Assembly (NCBI GenBank): GCA_902826945.1
Contig: CADEGS010000038.1
Span: 1-26,969, forward strand
DNA: 26,969 bases
Origin: an uncultured bacterium
GTDB taxonomy: Bacteria > Planctomycetota > UBA1135 > GCA-002686595
Direction of reading: 5' to 3'
Each line of letters starts with the position of its first letter. The first letter of the stretch is position 1. The notes below the pieces were generated by a model that was given only the letters and a program-made list of their open reading frames with translations, was not told where the DNA came from and searched no databases. A program made the translations under genes and the position numbers. Positions 12,489 to 21,796 of the stretch are shown in pieces.

Positions 12489-14941
12489 GAGAGCGCGGAC
12501 TCCGCGGGCGCGGCGGCCTCCGCGAGCGGGACCGGCACGAGCGGCGCGGACGCGACGAGCGCCGCGAGCAGCGCCGTCGCGGTCTCTTTGCCGAGCGGCC
12601 CGACCTCCTCGAGCGGCCCGACGCACGCCGGGCAGCCCTGCTGGCACTCGCACCGCCGCACGACCTCGAGCGCCGCCTCCGCCACGCGCGCGCAGTCGTC
12701 GAACAGCGCGCCGGCCAGGCCCACGCCGCCGGGCACGCGGTCGTAGAGGAAGACCGCCGGGCGCCCGAAGGCGCGCGAGCGGACCTCGGTCGCCAGCCCG
12801 AGGTCGCCCGGCTGGCAGCGCAGGAAGAGCGGCGCGACGCGCCGCAGGAGGCGACCGAGCGCGCCCCAGGCCGCCGCGCGGCTCCCCGCCTCGAGCCCCA
12901 GGCGCACCGCGCCCTGGAGCGAGAGCGTCAGCACGAAGGCCTCGGTGTCGAGCTCCTCGGGCGGCAGCCGGATGTCCTCGGCGCCCACGCTCTCGCGCGT
13001 GTAGAAGCGGATCTTCTTGTAGAGCGTCGCGAGCGTCGTGACGTGCACCTCGCCGCGCAGCGCGGCCCACTCCTCCGCGCGCGCCGCCCCCGATCCCCCG
13101 GGGGCGGCGTCCGCGCGCTTCGCCTCCAGACGCAGCACGCGCACCTCGGTGTCGGTCTCGGCCTCGGTGAAGTAGTCGCTCGGCACGCGGCGCGCGTAGG
13201 CGCGGCGGTTCTCGTAGTCGAAGCGCTCGACCTTGTACGTCTCGCCCTCGACCTGGTAGATCGCGCCCTCGTGCACGGTCGTGATCGAGCTCTCGCGCTC
13301 GATCTCGCCGATCGCGCGGCCCTCCTCGTCGAAGACCAGCACGTTGTCGGGCTCGCCGCCCGCGAGCGAGACGTCCTGCGCCGGGTAGGCGTCGGCGGCC
13401 CAGTACCAGGCGCTCCTCTCCCCCGCCGGACGGCGCACGAGCAGGCCCGACTCCTCGGCCAGGTAGTCGAGGATCCCCGCCACGTGCGGCGAGCCGCCGA
13501 AGCCGCCGACCGCGCCGGCGGCGCCCGCGTGGAAGGGCAGCTCGAAGGCCGCGCACTTGAGCTGCTCCGAGAGCAGCACCAGGTTGTCGGGGTCGAGGCC
13601 GAGCCGCTCGCGCGCGGCGCCGAAGAGCGCCTCGGGGTGGTGCGCCAGGTACTGGTCCACCGGGTCCGAGCGCGCCACGAGCACGGCCAGCGAGGCCGAG
13701 CCGCGCCGCCCGACGCGCCCGACCCGCTGCCAGAACGAGGCCTGGCTGCCCGGGTAGCCGACCAGCACGCACACGTCGAGGCGGCCGACGTCGATCCCGA
13801 GCTCGAGCGCGTTCGTCGTCACGACGACCTTGACCGTGCCGTCCTTGAGCCCGGCCTCGATCTCGCGCCGCAGGAGCGGCAGGTAGCCGCCGCGGTAGCC
13901 GCGCACCTCCGCGGGGCGCAGCCCCAGGCGCGGCGCGGCCTCCTTCAGGTAGCGCGTCAGCACCTCGACCGAGGTGCGGCGGTTGCAGAACACGATCGTC
14001 TGGTGCGCCGGGCCGCACACGTAGGGTGCCAGGCGCCGCACCTCCTCCAGCGCGTTCGCGCGCAGGCCGGCCACGGCGTCGACGAGCGGCGGGTCGTAGA
14101 CGGCGAGGAAGCGCTCGCCCGCGGGCGACGCGTCGCGCTCGACGACCTCGACGTCGCGCCCGAGCAGCGCGCGCGCGTGCGCGGCCGGCTCGCGCAGCGT
14201 GGCGGACGAGCACAGGAAGGTCGGCTCGGCGCCGTAGTGGCGCGCGATGCGCACCAGCCGGCGCAGCACGTTCGCGACGCTCGAGCCGAACACGCCCGAG
14301 AGCGTGTGCACCTCGTCGATCACGACGTGGCGCAGGCCGCGGAAGAGCTCGGACCACTTCGCGTGGTTGGGCAGGATGCCCTGGTGCAGCATCCAGGGGT
14401 TGGTCAGGACGACGTGCCCGCGCTCGCGCAGCGTGCGCCGCACCGAGGGCGGCGTGTCGCCGTCGTAGGTGCAGGAGTGCCAGTCGCGCCCCAGCGCCGC
14501 GAGCAGCGCGTTCAGCGAGCGCGACTGGTCCTGCGAGAGCGCCTTGGTCGGGAACATCCACAGCGCGCGCGCCGCCCCGTCGCTCTCCAGGAGCGACTGC
14601 AGCACCGGCACGGTGTAGGCGAGCGTCTTGCCCGAGGCGGTCGGCGTCGCGACCAGCACGTCGCGGCCGGCGAGCGCCAGCTCGATCGCGCGCCGCTGGT
14701 GCTCCCACACGCGGTCCATCCCGCGCGCGGCGAGCAGCGCGCGCAGATCGCTGTGGATCCCCTCGGGGAGCGCGGCCTCCTCCCCGGCGCGCGCGGGCAA
14801 TCGCTCCCAGGCGACGATGCGCCCGGCCACCTCGGGGTCGGAGCGCAGCGCCGCGACGATGGCCGGCACGCCGCCGGCGCGCTCGCGCGCCCAGCGCTCC
14901 CCGCCGCTCGCCGGCGGCCGCTCTTCCCGCTCGCTCCCCAT
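12485..14941 (-). CDS. mrfA: YprA/MrfA-type DEAD/DEAH-box helicase with C-terminal four-cysteine domain
   Basis: This is a superfamily 2 DNA helicase of 818 residues. Visible motifs are a Q-motif-like WEHQRRAI (79-86), Walker A TPTASGKT (99-106), the DEVH box (209-212), SSAT (245-248) and the arginine-finger region QRVGRVGRRG. The C-terminal DUF1998-type part carries C764, C766, C770 and C773 (CECQQGCPAC), the metal-binding cluster of the MrfA family. In B. subtilis MrfA moves 3' to 5' on DNA and partners MrfB in mitomycin-lesion repair, and the adjacent coupled mrfB makes the same pairing likely here. ATG 14941 is the first start in the frame after a stretch with no start codon. It has no Shine-Dalgarno sequence, and a TAGCCT lies 19 bases upstream. 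The M16 peptidase gene ends 62 bases upstream. Confidence 0.9.
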   Translation of the reverse strand: MGSEREERPPASGGERWARERAGGVPAIVAALRSDPEVAGRIVAWERLPARAGEEAALPEGIHSDLRALLAARGMDRVWEHQRRAIELALAGRDVLVATPTASGKTLAYTVPVLQSLLESDGAARALWMFPTKALSQDQSRSLNALLAALGRDWHSCTYDGDTPPSVRRTLRERGHVVLTNPWMLHQGILPNHAKWSELFRGLRHVVIDEVHTLSGVFGSSVANVLRRLVRIARHYGAEPTFLCSSATLREPAAHARALLGRDVEVVERDASPAGERFLAVYDPPLVDAVAGLRANALEEVRRLAPYVCGPAHQTIVFCNRRTSVEVLTRYLKEAAPRLGLRPAEVRGYRGGYLPLLRREIEAGLKDGTVKVVVTTNALELGIDVGRLDVCVLVGYPGSQASFWQRVGRVGRRGSASLAVLVARSDPVDQYLAHHPEALFGAARERLGLDPDNLVLLSEQLKCAAFELPFHAGAAGAVGGFGGSPHVAGILDYLAEESGLLVRRPAGERSAWYWAADAYPAQDVSLAGGEPDNVLVFDEEGRAIGEIERESSITTVHEGAIYQVEGETYKVERFDYENRRAYARRVPSDYFTEAETDTEVRVLRLEAKRADAAPGGSGAARAEEWAALRGEVHVTTLATLYKKIRFYTRESVGAEDIRLPPEELDTEAFVLTLSLQGAVRLGLEAGSRAAAWGALGRLLRRVAPLFLRCQPGDLGLATEVRSRAFGRPAVFLYDRVPGGVGLAGALFDDCARVAEAALEVVRRCECQQGCPACVGPLEEVGPLGKETATALLAALVASAPLVPVPLAEAAAPAESALS

Positions 14942-14960
14942 CGCTGATTCGGCTTTTGTT

Positions 14961-14989
14961 AGGCTAGCGGCCCCGCGGCGCCCCTTCCA
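14961..14989 (-). promoter_or_regulatory. Weak promoter candidate for mrfAB
   Basis: Minus-strand TAGCCT (14966-14961) lies 17 bases from TGGAAG (14989-14984). It is in an unusually AT-richer stretch just before mrfA, which has no Shine-Dalgarno sequence. A start near 14954 would give a leader of about 12 nt. The -35 match is poor. Confidence 0.3.
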
Positions 14990-15003
14990 GCCCGCTTCCG
15001 GCC

Positions 15004-17670
15004 TCAGGCGGCGGGGCTCCCGTCGGGGGCCAGGACCTCCAGCGCGCCCAGGCGCTCGAGGCCGCCCGCGAGGCGCTCGGCGTCGCCGACGACGACGACC
15101 TCGAGCGCGTCCGGGCGCAGGTGCTCGCGCGCCAGCCGGTCGAGCTCGGAGGCCTCCATCCCGGCCAGCCAGGCGTGCCGCCGCGCCAGGTGGTCGTCCG
15201 GCAGGTCGTACTTGAGCATGGTCTCGAGCAGCGCCAGCTTCGACGCCGTCGCGTCGTAGGCGAGAGCCAGCGCCTGGGAGAGCGAGCGGCGCGCGAAGAG
15301 GACCTCGTCCGCGCGCACGCCGCGGCGCATCCCGGCCAGCTCGGACAGGATCTCCTCCAGCGCACGCACGGCGTTGGGCGTGTCGACCGCCGTCGCGACG
15401 CAGAAGCGGCCGTGCGTGCGGCCGGCGGCGAAGGACGAGCGCACGCCGTAGGTGTAGCCCTTGTCCTCGCGCAGGTTCAGGTTGAGCCGGCTGGTGAAGC
15501 CGCCGCCCAGGACGTGGTTCAGCGCGCGCAGCGGCTCGAAGTCGGGGTGCGTGCGCGCCACGCTCGCGTGGCCGACGCGCAGCTCCGCCTGGGGCGCGCC
15601 GGGCTTGGGCACGAGGCGCACGCGCACGCCCTCGCGCGGCGCGAGCAGGCCGTCGGCCGCCGCGGGCGCGCGCGGCGCGAGACGCCACCACGCGCTCCAG
15701 GGCGCGAGCAGCGCGGCGACGTCGGCCGCCGGGCGCGGGCCGACGTAGCACACGCGCGCGTCCGCCGCGCCCTGCCCCGCGCGCCAGAAGGCGACCAGGT
15801 CCGCGCGCGTCAGCGTCTCGATCGCCGCGCGCTCGCCCAGGCGCGGCGCGCCGAGCGCGCTCGCGCGCCCGTGCACGGCGGCGCGGAAGACCTCGTCGGC
15901 GAGCTCGCGCGCGCGGTCGGCCTGCGTCTCCAGCGCGAGCAGGCGCAGCCCGCGCGCGCGCTCGACGTCCTCGGGGTCGAAGCGCGGAGCGGCCAGGCAC
16001 TCGCCCAGCAGGGCCAGCGTCTCCTCGAAGCGCTCGTCGAGCGCGGCGACCGTCAGCACGAGCTCGTCGCTCGTCGCGCGCGCGCCGAACACCGCGCCCA
16101 GGCCGTCCAGGGCGTCGGTCCACGCGGCGCTCGTGCGCTCGCTCGTCCCCTCCTCGAGCAGCTCCGCGCACAGCGTGGCCGCCCCGCGCCGCGCGGCGTC
16201 CTCGCGCAGGCGGCCCGCGTCCAGCGCGATCGAGAGGCGCGCCAGCGGCACGCCGGCGAAGCCCAGGCCGCCCAGCGCCGCGCCGTTCGCGAGCGAGCGC
16301 CGCCACGGCCGGCCGGCGAACGGCTCGCCCGCGGCGCCCTGCGCCGGCTCGGCCGCGCGCGCGCGCGGCGCACGGGCGCGCGCCGCCGCCGGCGCATCGG
16401 AGGCGAGCTCGGCGCGCCCCTCGGGCACGGTCGAGAGCGACAGGCGCGGCCGCTCGAGGATCCAGCGCCGCGCGGCGCGCACGAGGTCGTCGGGCGTCAC
16501 GGCGCGGTGGCGCTCGAGGTCGGCCTGCAGGCGGTCGGGCTCGCCGTGGGTGCAGTTCGTGAGCGCCAGGACGGCCGTGCGGGCGGTGACCGTCTCGAGC
16601 GAGCGCAGGAGCGCGCCCTCGCGCCGCGCGATCAGGCGCGCCAGCCGCTCGGCCGGGACGCCCTCGCGCACGAAGCGCTCCAGCAGCTCGTCCACGCGCC
16701 GCTCGAGCTCGCCCAGCGTGCGGCCCTGGCTCGGGCGCAGGTCGAGGCGCAGGAAGCCCGCCAGCTCGCCCGCGTGCGGCCAGACGGTGACGTGGCTCGC
16801 CAGGCGCTCCTCGAGCACGAGCACGCGGTCGAAGAGCGAGGCCTTGTTGGCGGACAGGGCGTCCGCCAGCAGGTTCAGCGCCGGCTCGTCGGGATGCCAG
16901 GCGTGCACGGTCGGCCACACGAGCGAGAGCTGCGGCTGGCGCACGCGGTCCTCGAGCACGAGCCGGCGCGGCTCGCGCAGCGCGGCGGGGAGCGGCGCGG
17001 GCCGGTCCACGGGCGGCCCCGGCGGCAGCGCGCCGAAGTGCGCCTCGACCAGCGCCAGCGCGCGCGCGGGCTCGAGGTCGCCGCCGATCGCGAGCGTGGC
17101 GTTGTTCGGCCCGTACCAGCGGCGGAAGAAGGCCGCGACGTCCTCGAGCGCGGCGGCGGAGATGTCCTCCATCGAGCCGATCGTCGGCCACGCGTAGGGA
17201 TGCTCCGGCGGGTAGAGCGCCGCCAGAACGGTCTCGTGCACGCGGCCGTACGGCCGGTTGTCGTAGTTCTGGCGGCGCTCGTTCTTCACCACGTCGCGCT
17301 GGTTGTCGAGCTTGGCCTGCGTCATCGCCGGCAGGAGCCAGCCCATGCGGTCGGACTCGAGGAACAGCGCCAGCTCGAGCGCGTCCTTCGGCACGACCTC
17401 CCAGTAGGTCGTGCGGTCCTGGCTGGTCGAGCCGTTCAGCGCGCCGCCGACGGCCTGGATGCGGCGGAAGAACTCGCCCTCGGGGACGCGCTCCGAGCCC
17501 TGGAAGAGCATGTGCTCGAAGAGGTGCGCGAAGCCCGAGAGCCCGGGCCGCTCGCGCGCGCTGCCGACGTGGTAGGTGACGTGCACGGCGACCAGGGGAT
17601 CGGTCGGGTCGCGGTGCAGGACGACCTCGAGCCCGTTCGCGAGCACGTGCTTCTCGTGGGGGATGCGCAT
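15004..17670 (-). CDS. M16 family zinc peptidase, fused double-domain form
   Basis: M16 (pitrilysin/insulinase) peptidases cut short or unfolded peptides inside a closed chamber made of two halves. This 888-residue chain contains both halves. The N-terminal half has the inverted zinc motif HLFEH (49-53: H49, E52, H53) and E131 in VVKNERRQ as third ligand. The C-terminal half lacks such a motif but keeps the substrate-side signature GGGFTSRLNLNLREDKGYTYG, as expected for the inactive partner domain. I see no signal peptide or membrane span, and no start upstream of ATG 17670 in the frame, so it is probably cytosolic unless exported by another route. About 45 Ala/Arg-rich residues link the halves. 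It lies 36 bases after the DUF4340 gene and may be co-transcribed with the ABC cluster. Its substrates are unknown. Confidence 0.92.
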   Translation of the reverse strand: MRIPHEKHVLANGLEVVLHRDPTDPLVAVHVTYHVGSARERPGLSGFAHLFEHMLFQGSERVPEGEFFRRIQAVGGALNGSTSQDRTTYWEVVPKDALELALFLESDRMGWLLPAMTQAKLDNQRDVVKNERRQNYDNRPYGRVHETVLAALYPPEHPYAWPTIGSMEDISAAALEDVAAFFRRWYGPNNATLAIGGDLEPARALALVEAHFGALPPGPPVDRPAPLPAALREPRRLVLEDRVRQPQLSLVWPTVHAWHPDEPALNLLADALSANKASLFDRVLVLEERLASHVTVWPHAGELAGFLRLDLRPSQGRTLGELERRVDELLERFVREGVPAERLARLIARREGALLRSLETVTARTAVLALTNCTHGEPDRLQADLERHRAVTPDDLVRAARRWILERPRLSLSTVPEGRAELASDAPAAARARAPRARAAEPAQGAAGEPFAGRPWRRSLANGAALGGLGFAGVPLARLSIALDAGRLREDAARRGAATLCAELLEEGTSERTSAAWTDALDGLGAVFGARATSDELVLTVAALDERFEETLALLGECLAAPRFDPEDVERARGLRLLALETQADRARELADEVFRAAVHGRASALGAPRLGERAAIETLTRADLVAFWRAGQGAADARVCYVGPRPAADVAALLAPWSAWWRLAPRAPAAADGLLAPREGVRVRLVPKPGAPQAELRVGHASVARTHPDFEPLRALNHVLGGGFTSRLNLNLREDKGYTYGVRSSFAAGRTHGRFCVATAVDTPNAVRALEEILSELAGMRRGVRADEVLFARRSLSQALALAYDATASKLALLETMLKYDLPDDHLARRHAWLAGMEASELDRLAREHLRPDALEVVVVGDAERLAGGLERLGALEVLAPDGSPAA

Positions 17671-17706
17671 GCCGCCATGATGCGCCGCGGCGCGGCCGAT
17701 TCCGAG

Positions 17707-19461
17707 TCAGGAGGACTCGAACAGGCCCTGCACGCCGGCGACCAGCGCCTCGCTCACGATCCCGCTCGCGCCGCCGTCCAGGCGGCACGCGGGCCGGCCG
17801 TCCGGGCCGCGGCCGAGCGCGAAGCGCACCGGCGGGCCGAAGGCGCCCTCGATCTCGACCTCCACGGCGTCCGCGAGCGGCCCCTGGTCCTCGGGCCCGA
17901 GCCAGCGCTCGACGTGCAGGCCGAGCAGCGCGTCGATGCGGTCGAGGAAGGCCTGCGGCGCGTCCTCTGCGCGCCCGTCGAGGCGCCAGCGCGCGCCCAC
18001 CTGCTCGTAGCCGCGCCGCTCCTCGCCGCGGCGCAGCGTCACGCGCTCGACCGCGTTCTGGCGCAGCAGGTGCGCACGCCGGCTGCGCAGGTCCTCGGCC
18101 GGCGTGGCGACGAGCGCCAGCAGCGCGGGATCGACGATCCCGCAGACCGCCTCGCCCAGACGTCGTGCGACGCGGCCCTCGACGCCGCGCGCCGGGTCCG
18201 ACCAGATCGGCCCGAGCTCGGCGCCCTGCTCGGAGCCGTCGTCGAGCTCGAGCGCGAAGGCGCCCGCACGCTCGCCGTCCGCGAGCACGAGCCCGGGCAC
18301 GAACGTCTCCACGCGCGCGCGCTCCAGGCTCGCGAGGAGCTCCTCGACGCGCGCCTCGTCCGCGGGGAACGCGCGCTCCCCTTCCACGACCCGCCAGCCC
18401 TCTCCGTCGCGCTCGAGGCGCAGCGGGCCGGCGGCGCGCTCCAGCGCCAGCGCGACCAGGCGCGGGCGCAGGAAGCGCGCGAGCGTCTGGTCCCAGAGCG
18501 CCTCCTCCGGCCGCTGCAGGAGCCCCATGTCGGTCGCCTCGACGGCGAACACGCAGGCCAGGTCCGCGCGCGCGGCGAACCAGCGCGCGCCCAGCGGGCC
18601 GTGCCCGTAGCGCACGACGACCGGCGCGCCCTCGCGGCCGGAGAGCTCGATCTCGAAGGCCGGCGGGTCCAGCCCGTAGCCGGAGAGCGAGGCCGGCGCG
18701 TCGCTGACGAAGCCGGTCGCGCGCATCTCGGCCGCGACGCGCACGAGGAGGCCGACCGCGTCGGGGTCGAGCCGGACGCCGCTCTCGCGCGCTACCCAGC
18801 CGCCGCCCTCGTCGCGCTCGACGTCGAGCGGCGCGCCGCCGCGGCGCACGAGGCGCCGCACGTCGCCCGCCGCGAGCGGCGTCAGGCGCGGGTCGCGCCA
18901 GTCGTCCACGGCGCGCGCGAGCGTGTTCCCCAGCGTGCGCGGGATGCGCAGCACGGCGGCGTCGGCGCCCGGAGGCGCGGCCGGGTGCGCGGGCACGCGC
19001 GCGAGCTGGAGCCGCGGGTCGAGATCGTCGGCGCCGAGCTCGACGCGGCGCGTGCGGCGCGCGCGCGGCGCGCCGGGGGGCGCATCGTCGAGCACGTCCA
19101 GCTCGAGCACCGCGCGCGGCGGGTCGAGGCCGAGGCGCGCGGGATCGGCGCCGGGATCGAGCGTCCCGCGCTCGCGCGCGGCGACGGCCAGCAGCTTCTC
19201 GACCAGCGCGTCCTCGGCCGGGTAGGCGATCGGATCGGTCAGGAACCACGAGCCGCGCGCGTCGCGCTCGAGGCGCAGCTGCACGCCGCGCGCCAGCAGG
19301 TCCACGCGCAGCGCCAGGACGCGCTCCGGGCGCAGGTCGGGCAAGAGCGGCCGGTCGTACGCGTAGAGCGTGTCGCCCTGCAGCGCGCGCGCGCGCTGCC
19401 ACCAGAGCGCGCCGAGCACGGCGAAGACGAGCGCGACGGCCGCGAGCGCGCCGCGCCTCAA
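17707..19461 (-). CDS. DUF4340 domain protein, membrane-anchored
   Basis: The 584-residue protein starts at TTG 19461, overlapping the GldG stop by 4 bases (TTGA). A hydrophobic segment near the N-terminus (about 5-20, ending in WWQRAR) is the single predicted membrane anchor; the rest would face outward. The soluble part repeats a beta-rich unit with LGLDPPRAVLEL and YGLDPPAFEIEL signatures and W-F/L-V core strands, the pattern of DUF4340. Members of this family are commonly encoded with GldA/F/G-type ABC systems, as here, but their job is not established. A role as an extracytoplasmic component or sensor of the transporter is an inference. The start is chosen from the overlap and because it sits just before the membrane segment. 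Confidence 0.82.
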   Translation of the reverse strand: MRRGALAAVALVFAVLGALWWQRARALQGDTLYAYDRPLLPDLRPERVLALRVDLLARGVQLRLERDARGSWFLTDPIAYPAEDALVEKLLAVAARERGTLDPGADPARLGLDPPRAVLELDVLDDAPPGAPRARRTRRVELGADDLDPRLQLARVPAHPAAPPGADAAVLRIPRTLGNTLARAVDDWRDPRLTPLAAGDVRRLVRRGGAPLDVERDEGGGWVARESGVRLDPDAVGLLVRVAAEMRATGFVSDAPASLSGYGLDPPAFEIELSGREGAPVVVRYGHGPLGARWFAARADLACVFAVEATDMGLLQRPEEALWDQTLARFLRPRLVALALERAAGPLRLERDGEGWRVVEGERAFPADEARVEELLASLERARVETFVPGLVLADGERAGAFALELDDGSEQGAELGPIWSDPARGVEGRVARRLGEAVCGIVDPALLALVATPAEDLRSRRAHLLRQNAVERVTLRRGEERRGYEQVGARWRLDGRAEDAPQAFLDRIDALLGLHVERWLGPEDQGPLADAVEVEIEGAFGPPVRFALGRGPDGRPACRLDGGASGIVSEALVAGVQGLFESS

Positions 19462-21053
19462 CGCCGGCGCCTCCAGGCGACCAGCGCGCCGAGCAGGGCC
19501 AGGCCGCCGGGCAGGCCGAGGCCGAGCACGCCGGTCAGGACCGGCCGCGCGCGGCCGCGGGCCATGTCGAGCACGCTGCCCGTGACCTCGCGCGGGGCGA
19601 CGCGCACGAGCTCCTCGCGCTCGGCCATCTCGTTCACCACCGACAGCAGGAAGTCGCGGTTCGTGTCGAACGACCCGTCGCAGAAGAACGCGGCCGAGGC
19701 GACGCCCAGGACGCGCCCGCGGCGCACCGCGCCGTCGGGCCCCTCGCGCGGCGCCAGCTCGGCCAGCATCATCAGGCGCGCGCGGCCGCGCGTCTCGCTC
19801 GCGGGGTCGAAGCGGAAGTCGTGCTCGCCCGCCGGGCCGGGCAGGTCGCGCCAGGCGTCCTCGGGCGACTGCACGAGCTCGAGCAGGAGCCCGCCGCCGG
19901 CCAGCCCGCCGCGGCGGAAGGAGTGCGCCAGCACGAACTCGAGGCGCAGGCCGCGCCGCCGCAGGCCCTCGGTCAGCGGGTGGCTGGGGCTGAGCTCGGA
20001 GCCGGGCACGACCAGGCGCGCGCACTCCGGCAGCCCCTCGACGGCGCGCCCGAGCGCGTCGCGCACCGCGGCGCACACCACGCCCGGCTCGGCGATCATG
20101 CCGAAGCGGAAGAGCAGGGCCGACGTCGCGCCCAGGGCGCCCGTCTCGACCTCGCGGAACGACGGCGCGGCCACCAGGCGCCCGCCGGCCTCGACCCAGG
20201 CCTGCACGGCCGCGCGCTCGTCCTCGCCGTAGGGCTGCTCGGCGCCCAGGGCGAGCAGCACCGCCAGGTCGTCCGCGAGCGGCCGCGTGCCGTCCCACGT
20301 GCCGACCTCGAAGCCGTCGCGCTCCAGCGCCTGGCGCAGCCGGCCGACGTCGCCCGTGCGCGTTCCGAACGGATCCGGCTCGCCGTGGCCGGTCGTGAAC
20401 CAGACGGTCGGGCGCGCGCCCGAGGCGACCTTCAGCAGCGCCTCTCCCAGGGCCTCCTGGCCGCGGAAGCCGATCAGGCGCGGCGGCCGCGGCGGGCGCG
20501 CCGGGTCGAAGCCCGACGAGCCGAGCACGCCGCCGATGCCCTGCTCGAGCAGGTAGCGCGCGCCGCGCGGCGTGGGCACGCCCCAGTCCACGCTGGCCAC
20601 GCCGCCGAAGAGCGGCACGCTGGTGCGCCGCTCGCCGCAGCTCACGACGAGCAGGTTCGTGCCCTCGACGCCGAGCTCGGCCTGGCGCGCACGCGCCTCC
20701 TCCGGGCGCGCGTCGTCGTAGGCCTGCACCTCGAGCCGGCCGCGGTGCGCGTTGCGCGCGGTGTAGAGCAGCGAGAAGAGCCGCGCGCGCACCTCGTCCG
20801 CGATCCGGTCGTAGGGGGCCTCGAGCGCGCGCGCGAAGACGTCCACGCGCGCCGGCGCGGGCAGGCGCTCGACGATGGCGGCGACCTCGGGGTCGAGCGT
20901 GTTGCGCGCGCTGGCCGAGAGGTCCACGCGCGCGTAGCGCCAGCCCGCCAGGTCGATCGCGAGCAGCGCCGCGCCGAAGGCCAGCGCGCAGGCGAGCGCC
21001 ACCGACAGCGCGCTCTGCAGGCGCCGTCCGCGGCCGGCCGCGCGCGCGCTCAC
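19458..21053 (-). CDS. GldG-type ABC transporter auxiliary protein
   Basis: This 531-residue protein has a membrane span near each end: about 15-37 (SALSVALACALAFGAALLAI) and about 505-527, followed by RRRR. Between them is a large extracytoplasmic region of the ABC-auxiliary (GldG/PF09822-like) type, with the WFTTGHGEPD motif and VVNEMAEREELV before the second span. In Bacteroidota GldG works with GldA and GldF in gliding and secretion, but many non-gliding bacteria carry the set with unknown substrate. The GTG start at 21053 overlaps the permease stop by 4 bases (GTGA). It is coupled at its other end to the DUF4340 gene. The short lead-in before the first span is basic (RAAGRGRR), consistent with a cytoplasmic N-terminus. 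Confidence 0.85.
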   Translation of the reverse strand: MSARAAGRGRRLQSALSVALACALAFGAALLAIDLAGWRYARVDLSASARNTLDPEVAAIVERLPAPARVDVFARALEAPYDRIADEVRARLFSLLYTARNAHRGRLEVQAYDDARPEEARARQAELGVEGTNLLVVSCGERRTSVPLFGGVASVDWGVPTPRGARYLLEQGIGGVLGSSGFDPARPPRPPRLIGFRGQEALGEALLKVASGARPTVWFTTGHGEPDPFGTRTGDVGRLRQALERDGFEVGTWDGTRPLADDLAVLLALGAEQPYGEDERAAVQAWVEAGGRLVAAPSFREVETGALGATSALLFRFGMIAEPGVVCAAVRDALGRAVEGLPECARLVVPGSELSPSHPLTEGLRRRGLRLEFVLAHSFRRGGLAGGGLLLELVQSPEDAWRDLPGPAGEHDFRFDPASETRGRARLMMLAELAPREGPDGAVRRGRVLGVASAAFFCDGSFDTNRDFLLSVVNEMAEREELVRVAPREVTGSVLDMARGRARPVLTGVLGLGLPGGLALLGALVAWRRRR

Positions 21054-21796
21054 AGCCACCTCCGCGACTCGACCAGGCGCACCGCCAGGAACAGGAAGGC
21101 CAGCGTCCAGGCGACGAAGACCACGACGTGCGTGCTGTCCAGCGCGCCGGTCTGGAACGAGCCCTGGTAGGCCGCGGTCACGTCCATCTTCTCCAGCAGC
21201 CAGTCGGCGAGCCGCGAGCGCGCGCGCGCGCCCTGCCCGAGCTTCGCGCCCCAGAAGAAGCCGAGGTTCGCCACCGCGGCCAGGAAGGCCGCCAGGAGCG
21301 GCGTGTCCGAGGCCGCGCTGGCCGCCAGCCCGACGGCCGAGAAGAGCGCGCAGACCAGCGTCGCGCCGAGCCAGGCCGTGGCCAGCACGCCCCAGTCCGG
21401 CGGCGCGCCGAGCGCGGCCACGCACGCGCCGTACAAGGGCACGCTCGCCCACAAGAGCGCGAAGAACGTCGTCGCCGCCAGCGCCTTGCCGCCGACCAGC
21501 GCGGCGTCGGTCACCGGCGCGGTGAGCAGGAACTCGAGCTGCCCGCCGCGCGACTCCTCGCTGATCATGCGCATCGTGACCAGCGGCGCGAGCAGCGCGC
21601 ACAGGATCCAGAACGGGAAGCCGCCGCCCAGGACCAGCGCCAGCGCGTCGTCCACGTCGCCGCCGCTCTCGCTCTCGAGCGCGCGCAGGAACACCAGCGC
21701 GTCGAACGCGAGCACGAGGCCGCCCAGGATCCAGGCCAGGGGCTGCAGGAAGAGCCCGGCGAGCTCGCGCCGATAGACCGCGGCCAGCCCCCTCAC
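21050..21796 (-). CDS. GldF-type ABC transporter permease
   Basis: This ABC-2 family permease has 248 residues and about six hydrophobic spans (roughly 20-38, 58-75, 105-128, 138-160, 167-184, 222-241). The sequence MRMISEESRGGQLEFLLTAPVTDAALVGGKALA (75-107), shortened here to its core EFLLTAPVTD, is the hallmark cytoplasmic loop of GldF-type permeases, likely the coupling element for the ATPase. The GTG start at 21796 overlaps the ATPase stop by 4 bases, and the frame upstream has no family similarity. Together with the preceding ATPase it forms the membrane core of the transporter. Its substrate cannot be told from sequence. Confidence 0.88.
   Translation of the reverse strand: MRGLAAVYRRELAGLFLQPLAWILGGLVLAFDALVFLRALESESGGDVDDALALVLGGGFPFWILCALLAPLVTMRMISEESRGGQLEFLLTAPVTDAALVGGKALAATTFFALLWASVPLYGACVAALGAPPDWGVLATAWLGATLVCALFSAVGLAASAASDTPLLAAFLAAVANLGFFWGAKLGQGARARSRLADWLLEKMDVTAAYQGSFQTGALDSTHVVVFVAWTLAFLFLAVRLVESRRWL

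Noticed and set aside
12485..19402. A 2305-codon minus-strand open frame
   Set aside because: Only its last 818 codons (mrfA) look like a protein. The rest is Arg/Ala/Gly/Pro noise running antiphase through the M16 and DUF4340 genes, as expected where stop codons are rare.
15121..20232. A 1703-codon plus-strand open frame opposite the M16, DUF4340 and GldG genes
   Set aside because: It has the mirror-image composition of the real genes (Arg, Ala, His, Gln, Val) and no domain signature.
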